This document shows positions 6,955 through 11,307 of a stretch of 11,307 nucleotides of DNA, in pieces. This DNA comes from Bacillota bacterium (GTDB taxonomy: Bacteria > Bacillota > Sulfobacillia > RBS10-35 > JAJYVN01): contig JAJYVN010000075.1 of assembly GCA_021791995.1 (NCBI GenBank), forward strand, positions 1 through 11,307, given 5' to 3'. Positions within the stretch are counted from its first letter, which is position 1. Each line of letters begins with the position of its first letter. Made by a program: the position numbers and the translations under genes. The notes under the pieces were generated by a model. The model did not search any database, was not told where the DNA came from, and saw only the letters and a program-made list of their open reading frames with translations.

Positions 6955-6978
6955 GGCAGGGAGTTAAGAAAGCATTAA
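6955..6978 (-). promoter_or_regulatory. Likely KdpE operator
   Basis: Minus-strand sequence from 6978 to 6955 begins TTAATGCTTTCTTAAC and continues TCCCTGCC. Compared by eye with the E. coli kdp operator as I recall it (TTTATACTTTTTTTAC followed by ACCCCGCC), 18 of 24 positions agree. These include the central T-rich tract, the AC step and the C-rich end. It sits about 75-95 bp upstream of the first downstream start codon and overlaps the kdpE stop codon (6977-6975). The recalled reference sequence should be verified. Confidence 0.5.
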
Positions 6979-7667
6979 GACGGCAGGGACGGGAAGTGGT
7001 AGCCGACCCCTACCTCGGTGAGGATGTAGCGGGGGTGCTCGGGGTCGGGTTCCAGCTTGCGGCGCAGAAGGCGCACAAACACGCGTAGGTATTGAACCTC
7101 TTCGCCGTATTCCGGTCCCCAAACGTGTTGAAGAATCATGCGGTGCGTCAGCACTCGGCCCGCGTTCGTAACAAGATAGGCCAAAAGATCATACTCCTTG
7201 GGCGTCAGGTGGCAGGGAGCGCCCGCGACGGTAACGTGCCGCCTCCCCAAGTCCACGCACAGCGCCCCCACCTCGACAATAGGCAAAAGGACATCCTCCT
7301 TCGCCCGACGACGCGCCGCGCGTACGCGCGCCAACAGTTCCCCGGAACCGAACGGCTTGACCAAGTAGTCGTCCGCGCCAGCATCGAGTGCGGCAATCTT
7401 GGTCGGCTCGTCGTCGTGCACCGAGAGGACGATGATCGGCACGCGGCTCCAGCTGCGGAGTCGCAGGCAGACCTCTCGTCCATCCATGTCTGGCAACACC
7501 AGGTCCAACACCACGAGGTCGGGGGATTCCGCAGCTGCCCGATCCAAGGCCTCTTGACCAGAGGAGGCCAGAGTGACGTCGTACCCGTGCGTACGCAACA
7601 TCGCCCGGAGTGCTCGCTGCATGGGCACCTCATCATCAACGACCAAGATCCGCTCAGACACCGGCAT
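6975..7667 (-). CDS. kdpE: KdpE response regulator (OmpR/PhoB family)
   Basis: KdpE is the DNA-binding partner of KdpD and activates the kdp pump genes when phosphorylated. The 230-residue protein has a receiver domain (about 5-120) with the acidic pair Asp11-Asp12, phospho-acceptor Asp55 in VVLDLVLPDMDG, Ser82 and Lys104 in DDYLVKPFG. A winged-helix effector domain follows (about 130-228; HLTPKEYDLLAYLVTNAGRV, WGPEY, YLRVFVRLLRRKLEPDP, GVGYHF). The IAALDAGADDYL.KPFG block and the C-terminal layout agree closely with E. coli KdpE. ATG 7667 is used because it gives the normal N-terminus (SERILVVDDE) and overlaps the sensor-kinase stop by 14 bp. The frame stays open to 7697, but that extension lies deeper in the kinase gene and adds nothing family-like. 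Its 3' end overlaps the probable KdpE operator. Confidence 0.96.
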   Translation of the reverse strand: MPVSERILVVDDEVPMQRALRAMLRTHGYDVTLASSGQEALDRAAAESPDLVVLDLVLPDMDGREVCLRLRSWSRVPIIVLSVHDDEPTKIAALDAGADDYLVKPFGSGELLARVRAARRRAKEDVLLPIVEVGALCVDLGRRHVTVAGAPCHLTPKEYDLLAYLVTNAGRVLTHRMILQHVWGPEYGEEVQYLRVFVRLLRRKLEPDPEHPRYILTEVGVGYHFPSLPS

Positions 7668-9180
7668 CGACCGTCCGCGGGAATGTGGGCAGCACAATCA
7701 CCGCTTCCGCTCCGCCACCGGGTCGAGGCCGCAGGGTCACCCGTCCATCATGCGCCTCCACCAGGGCCCGAACAATCGAAAGCCCAAGGCCGGTTCCGCT
7801 CGCACGCTCCCCTCGCCATCCCTTGCGGAAGCGGGAAAACACGGCTTCCTCCTCGCCGGGTTGGAGCCCCGGACCTCGATCGGCCACCGTCCAGACGACC
7901 GACGCACCCGACCCCTGAATCCGTAAATCGATCGGTCCGCCGTCCCCCCCATACTTCGCCGCGTTGTCCAAAAGGTTCGCCACGGCCGTGGCCAAAAGGC
8001 CCGGGTCGCAAACCAAGGTCGGTGTCCCCGGGCCCAGATCAACGTGCAGACGACTGCCGATTCGGCGCGGTCCGACCATCTCAATCGCCGCCTGGATGAC
8101 CTCGACGGCCGGCACCGCTCGTCGATCGATGGCAAGTGCCCCCGCTTCGATTCGGGTCATGCACAGAATGTTCCCCACCGTCCGATTCAGTCGGGCCACC
8201 GACTCCTCCATCGTGGCCAAGAGCTCGGTGCGCTCCGGAGTGTTGCCCCACACCTCTGGATCCTGCAGCGCAGTCGTCGCGATCTGCAGGGCACCGAGGG
8301 GTGTGCGAATGTCATGCGACACGCTCGAGAGTAGCGCCGCATGGAGCGCCTCACTCTTGCGCAATACCTCCGCCGCAAGGGAGGCTTCCATCAGCCGGCT
8401 GCGCTCGGCCGCGAGTGCCACTAAGCTGCCAAAGGCCTCCAGGGTAGTCGCCGGGATTTTGTATCCCGGCTCGGGATCTGCCAGCACCAGAAGGCGGGAT
8501 GGCCGGAAGCCCGGAAGGGGTACCGAGCGCGCCGGGCCACAACGGGCCACCCCTTCGGCATCCGAATCCGCATGCAAGCGGTCGGTCACCCACGCCGCCA
8601 GTACCGCAGGCAGGGGAGGAACCTCTGGAGCGGTGCGCAGCACATCCCCTTCCAGCCAAGCGATGCAGCAGTATTCGGCGCCGAGAATCTCGGCGACCGA
8701 GGGGAGCACCTTTTGCGCCAGGTCCTCGGAACGCGTCACCGAAAAGAGGCGACGGCTCAATTCATAAAGGCGCGTTGCCTCCGCCGCGCGCTGCTCTGCC
8801 TCCAGTGAACGCTGACGCGCATCGGTCACAAGACCGCTCGTGACCGATGCCGTCAGAAGAAACGCAAAGAGTGCGAACCAGTCCGCGGGAGCCCGTATCG
8901 TGAGCGTGCCGATCGGCGGAAGAAAGAAGAAGTTGTAACAGAGGGCCGCAGACAGGGAAGCGCACACAGCGGGCCAAAAGCCCACCGTCGCCGCGAATCC
9001 CAGGGTCAACAGCAGATACACCAGGGCCGCGTCCGCCGCGTTGACACTCGATCCGACAAGGGCCATACCCCACGCCAGCACCACCACCGATGCAACAGCA
9101 ACCAGATAGGGCAACGCACGGCGCGAATCCATCCGGCGCACCGAACCTCCCTGCCCGCGGATGATGCCAGACACCGTCAT
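7654..9180 (-). CDS. kdpD: KdpD-type sensor histidine kinase lacking the N-terminal KdpD/USP domains
   Basis: This 508-residue membrane kinase corresponds to the C-terminal half of KdpD. It has four closely spaced membrane helices of the DUF4118 type (about 22-118, including ALCYNFFFLPPIGTLTI and the short loops typical of KdpD). A GAF-like domain (about 150-270) and a HisKA domain with phospho-acceptor His289 in SVSHDIRTPLGAL follow. The HATPase_c domain has the N-box LLDNAAKYG, DRGPGL and GTGLGLSIVRALVEAHDG. It should phosphorylate KdpE, whose gene it overlaps by 14 bp. The Walker/USP module that precedes the helices in classical KdpD is absent here but present at 1138-2343. ATG 9180 gives the longest product. 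GGGAG sits directly against it, so GTG 9141 (better spaced GGAGG) or ATG 9132 are realistic alternatives, and none affects a domain. Confidence 0.94.
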   Translation of the reverse strand: MTVSGIIRGQGGSVRRMDSRRALPYLVAVASVVVLAWGMALVGSSVNAADAALVYLLLTLGFAATVGFWPAVCASLSAALCYNFFFLPPIGTLTIRAPADWFALFAFLLTASVTSGLVTDARQRSLEAEQRAAEATRLYELSRRLFSVTRSEDLAQKVLPSVAEILGAEYCCIAWLEGDVLRTAPEVPPLPAVLAAWVTDRLHADSDAEGVARCGPARSVPLPGFRPSRLLVLADPEPGYKIPATTLEAFGSLVALAAERSRLMEASLAAEVLRKSEALHAALLSSVSHDIRTPLGALQIATTALQDPEVWGNTPERTELLATMEESVARLNRTVGNILCMTRIEAGALAIDRRAVPAVEVIQAAIEMVGPRRIGSRLHVDLGPGTPTLVCDPGLLATAVANLLDNAAKYGGDGGPIDLRIQGSGASVVWTVADRGPGLQPGEEEAVFSRFRKGWRGERASGTGLGLSIVRALVEAHDGRVTLRPRPGGGAEAVIVLPTFPRTVDAGV

Positions 9181-9210
9181 CTCCCGTTATACCTCCCGCC
9201 ATCGTGCCCC

Positions 9211-9239
9211 ATTGTTGATCGGCCGACGGCTTGCGACAA
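9211..9239 (-). promoter_or_regulatory. Candidate promoter for the sensor kinase-kdpE pair
   Basis: On the minus strand TTGTCG (9239-9234) and AACAAT (9216-9211) are separated by exactly 17 bases, four of six matches each to sigma-70 hexamers. A start near 9204 would leave a leader of about 24 bases before ATG 9180. The -35 element is embedded in a small dyad (9233-9244). Confidence 0.4.
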
Positions 9240-9244
9240 GTCGC
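9233..9244. promoter_or_regulatory. Short dyad over the -35 of the kinase promoter
   Basis: GCGAC-AA-GTCGC is a perfect 5-bp inverted repeat in the divergent intergenic region. It covers the proposed -35 of the minus-strand promoter and lies about 30 bp upstream of the plus-strand TATAAT. The position suits an operator, but the dyad is short and no regulator is indicated. Confidence 0.25.
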
Positions 9245-9273
9245 TCCGAAGCAGCAATGCGGTTCGGTCACGC

Positions 9274-9279
9274 TATAAT
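9274..9279 (+). promoter_or_regulatory. Perfect -10 box upstream of dipZ
   Basis: A consensus TATAAT lies 24 bases before the TTG start at 9304. Transcription starting near 9286 would include the GAAGGG Shine-Dalgarno seven bases before the TTG. No good -35 hexamer stands 16-18 bases upstream (GCAGCA or CAGCAA), so an activator may be needed. Confidence 0.55.
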
Positions 9280-9303
9280 GGCTCCAGAGAGAAGGGCAAC
9301 GCC

Positions 9304-10983
9304 TTGACCCTGTTGATCATTGGGCTCGCTGCAGGGCTCATCACGGGAGTCTCGCCCTGCGTGCTGCCGGTGTTACCCGCCGTGCTTATGGCGGGGGCAA
9401 CCACGCCAACCGAGGGGCAGGCACCAGCCGGGCGCTCCGTAGCAGTTGTATCCGGCATCGTCATCAGCTTCGCGATCCTAACGCTGGTCGGATCAGCGCT
9501 AGTGCGTGCGCTCTCCTTTCCCCAGAACCTCCTGCACATTCTGGGCATCGTGCTGCTGCTGCTCATCGGCCTCGGACTTCTGCTCCCCGCCCTCGGCGAC
9601 CTCCTCGACAAGCCTTTCCTCCGCCTACCGTCGGCCGCACTGCCACCATCCCGCGGAGGGTTCCTCCTCGGCCTGAGTCTCGGCGCGGTGTATGTGCCGT
9701 GTGCGGGCCCCGTCCTGGCAGCACTCGTGGTGGTCGGCGCAACGGGACGACTTGGACCCGGAAGCGTGCTCCTCATGGCCGCCTTCGCTGTCGGAGCGGG
9801 GATCCCCCTGCTGATCATCGCGTTGGCCGGATCCAACATCGTTCGCCGCACGCGGGCCCTGGCCGAGCGAGCAAGAACCCTGCGCATCATCGCGGGATGC
9901 GTGCTGATCGGGACGGCCGTGGTGGTCGCCTTTAACCTCGCGGCGGGACTGCAGGTGGATATACCTGGATACACGAACTTCCTGCAGCAACGCATCGAGA
10001 CCACGCCCCAGGCAACCACACTCCTTCACACCATCACCGCCGAGCCTACTCCACCACTCGCGGACTGCTTCTCAAATGCCCTCCAGGACTGCGGCACCGC
10101 CCCCCCGTTCACCAACATCACCGCCTGGCTGAACACGCCCGGAGACCAGCCCATCACCCTCGCCAGCCTGCGTGGTCAGGTCGTGCTTGTCGACTTCTGG
10201 ACGTATACCTGCATCAACTGCCGACGCACCCTGCCGCATCTGGAGACCTGGTACAAACTCTACCACCCGGATGGATTCACTATCGTCGGCGTGGAGGCGC
10301 CGGAGTTCGCGTTTGAACACATCGTCGCCAACGTCCAGACGGCGGCGCAGCAGTTGGGCATTGTCTATCCGATCGCAGTCGATGACGATTACGGCACCTG
10401 GGATGCGTATGGCGTCGAGTACTGGCCGACGGAATTCCTGATCGATGCCACCGGTCAGGTTCGGCACATCGATATCGGTGAAGGCGATTACACGGAAACC
10501 CAAGACCTCATTCGTGATCTCTTGGCGATAGCCCATCCAGGGATCACGCTGCCGCCGCCCAGTAGCGTGCCGAATCTCACACCGACCCAACAAACCACTC
10601 CAGAGTCATACCTCGGCTATGATCGGCTGGATAATCTCTTCAACGGCGTAGCAGGCCGCGACGAGACACAGACCTTCACACTGCCGAAGAGCCTTCCGCT
10701 CAACTACCTAGCACTGGGTGGAACCTGGACGATCCACAGCGAGGAAATGACCGCGGGTAGTGGCGCAGAGATTGAGTTGCACTACTATGCCCAGGATGTC
10801 TACCTGGTGCTGGAAGGTACGGGCACAGTACAGGCGAGCACCATCGGAGGGCCCACGCGCACCATCACCGTGTCGGGGATCCCCAACCTCTACACCATGG
10901 TCCACGGCGCCGCCTACACGGGAAACACTCTCACACTGAAGCTTTCCCCCGGCATCGAGGCCTATGACTTCACGTTTGGCTGA
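9304..10983 (+). CDS. dipZ: DipZ-type thiol-disulfide redox protein (CcdA + thioredoxin-like domains)
   Basis: This 559-residue protein combines a CcdA/DsbD-type membrane domain with an extracytoplasmic thioredoxin-like domain, the DipZ architecture. The membrane part (about 1-230, six helices) has its two conserved cysteines, Cys19 in GVSPCVLPVLP and Cys133 in YVPCAGPVLA, which pass electrons across the membrane. The redoxin domain (about 268-420) has active-site CINC (Cys303, Cys306) in VDFWTYTCINCRRTLPHLE, plus GVEAPEF and EYWPTEFLID. The final 130 residues form a beta-rich module seen at the end of DipZ proteins (WTIHSEEMTAG, YYAQDVYLVLEGTGTV). It probably delivers reducing power for cytochrome c maturation or disulfide repair outside the cytoplasm; no substrate gene is nearby. 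TTG 9304 is chosen for its GAAGGG Shine-Dalgarno and because the first helix starts there. Extra cysteines 255 and 263 lie in the linker. Confidence 0.92.
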   Translation: MTLLIIGLAAGLITGVSPCVLPVLPAVLMAGATTPTEGQAPAGRSVAVVSGIVISFAILTLVGSALVRALSFPQNLLHILGIVLLLLIGLGLLLPALGDLLDKPFLRLPSAALPPSRGGFLLGLSLGAVYVPCAGPVLAALVVVGATGRLGPGSVLLMAAFAVGAGIPLLIIALAGSNIVRRTRALAERARTLRIIAGCVLIGTAVVVAFNLAAGLQVDIPGYTNFLQQRIETTPQATTLLHTITAEPTPPLADCFSNALQDCGTAPPFTNITAWLNTPGDQPITLASLRGQVVLVDFWTYTCINCRRTLPHLETWYKLYHPDGFTIVGVEAPEFAFEHIVANVQTAAQQLGIVYPIAVDDDYGTWDAYGVEYWPTEFLIDATGQVRHIDIGEGDYTETQDLIRDLLAIAHPGITLPPPSSVPNLTPTQQTTPESYLGYDRLDNLFNGVAGRDETQTFTLPKSLPLNYLALGGTWTIHSEEMTAGSGAEIELHYYAQDVYLVLEGTGTVQASTIGGPTRTITVSGIPNLYTMVHGAAYTGNTLTLKLSPGIEAYDFTFG

Positions 10984-11078
10984 CCGCTCCCCGTTTCAGG
11001 CTCAATGCGGTCCTTCCACCGGAAGCCAGCGATGCGGTATGTGGCGTTCTATCGATCATGCTTCCTCTGAACGCCCGG

Positions 11079-11088
11079 GTACTAGTAC
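11079..11088. repeat. 10-bp palindrome between convergent genes
   Basis: GTACTAGTAC is a perfect palindrome in the 124-bp gap between the dipZ stop and the convergent gene at the right edge. No hairpin followed by a T run was found in this gap for either direction. Confidence 0.25.
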
Positions 11089-11107
11089 TACACTCGCAGT
11101 TGGTGCA

Positions 11108-11307
11108 TTATGTAACCAATTGATATGGTACCAAGGGCTCGATGGTCGGTGTCCAACCCAACGCAATGCGTTCGTAGTGAATCATGTCTCGGCACCATTG
11201 CAGGAATCGGCCATGCACGGCTTGGACGCTCTCCCATGCTTGCCGTGGCAGGTCCTGAACGATGATGGTGCCTGTCACGGCGAAACGGATCGGGATGTCG
11301 ACCTCCG
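11108..11307 (-). CDS. Unidentified protein, C-terminal part (runs off the window)
   Basis: A minus-strand frame open from the right edge to TAA at 11108 gives 65 residues, starting EVDIPIRFAVTGTIIVQDLP and ending TIEPLVPYQLVT, with the Trp/Cys-containing helix-like segment FLQWCRDMIHYERIALGW between. Composition and the absence of stops argue for a real coding sequence; the two competing minus frames are less protein-like or stopped. No family is recognised, and no signal peptide or membrane span is visible in this part. It converges on dipZ with a 124-bp gap. The 5' end and start codon lie outside the window. Confidence 0.55.
   Translation of the reverse strand, partial: EVDIPIRFAVTGTIIVQDLPRQAWESVQAVHGRFLQWCRDMIHYERIALGWTPTIEPLVPYQLVT

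Noticed and set aside
7668..7697. Ten-codon extension of kdpE
   Set aside because: It lies in the kinase gene and precedes the normal response-regulator N-terminus.
7092..8099. 335-codon plus-strand frame
   Set aside because: It is antisense to kdpE and the kinase gene, rich in Pro, Arg and His, and explained by GC-rich codon structure on the other strand.
10072..10593. 173-codon minus-strand frame
   Set aside because: It is antisense to the thioredoxin-like domain of dipZ and has no independent signals.
1..11307. CRISPR arrays, tRNA or rRNA genes, riboswitches
   Set aside because: No regularly spaced repeats, no cloverleaf or rRNA-like sequence, and no recognisable K+ or c-di-AMP riboswitch core (for example a ydaO/yuaA-type leader) was seen before kdp.

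Overview
The window is bacterial, GC-rich DNA carrying one chromosomal potassium-homeostasis locus (Kdp), flanked by a degenerate mobile-element junction on the left and a thiol-redox gene on the right. The phylum cannot be fixed from sequence alone. The IS1380-type transposase remnant, the DUF4338 (DruA-like) fragment and the overall composition would suit a GC-rich proteobacterium or another environmental, possibly acidophilic, Gram-negative bacterium. That placement is inference.

Layout. Positions 1-110 hold the 3' part of a DUF4338/DruA-like gene. It is joined abruptly to the 5' part of an IS1380-family transposase on the opposite strand (about 111-631), which also carries an in-frame TAG. 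Positions 632-1137 hold no convincing gene. From 9180 down to 1138 everything is on the minus strand and tightly packed. In transcription order it contains a KdpD-type sensor kinase without the KdpD N-terminal domain (9180-7654), kdpE (7667-6975), a 92-bp gap with a likely KdpE operator, an unlisted 29-codon membrane ORF (6882-6793), kdpF (6781-6704), kdpA, kdpB, kdpC, and a stand-alone KdpD N-terminal protein (2343-1138). A perfect 10-bp inverted repeat spans the last stop codon. Divergently, 9304-10983 encodes a DipZ-type protein (CcdA membrane domain, thioredoxin-like domain, C-terminal beta domain). The right edge (11108-11307, minus strand) holds the C-terminus of an unidentified protein.

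How it works together. KdpFABC is the high-affinity ATP-driven K+ pump. The sensor kinase and KdpE form the two-component system that normally switches it on under K+ limitation. Here the classical KdpD is split into two genes at opposite ends of the locus. The membrane/GAF/kinase half is first, with KdpE. The Walker-motif plus USP half is last, behind kdpC, and so probably under KdpE control. Their summed length (401 + 508 aa) is close to one full KdpD. The cytoplasmic input module would therefore act in trans, and its dose would rise with induction. The most noteworthy items are this split sensor, the extra micro-ORF in front of kdpF, the KdpE-box-like sequence overlapping the kdpE stop codon, and the DruA/IS1380 junction.
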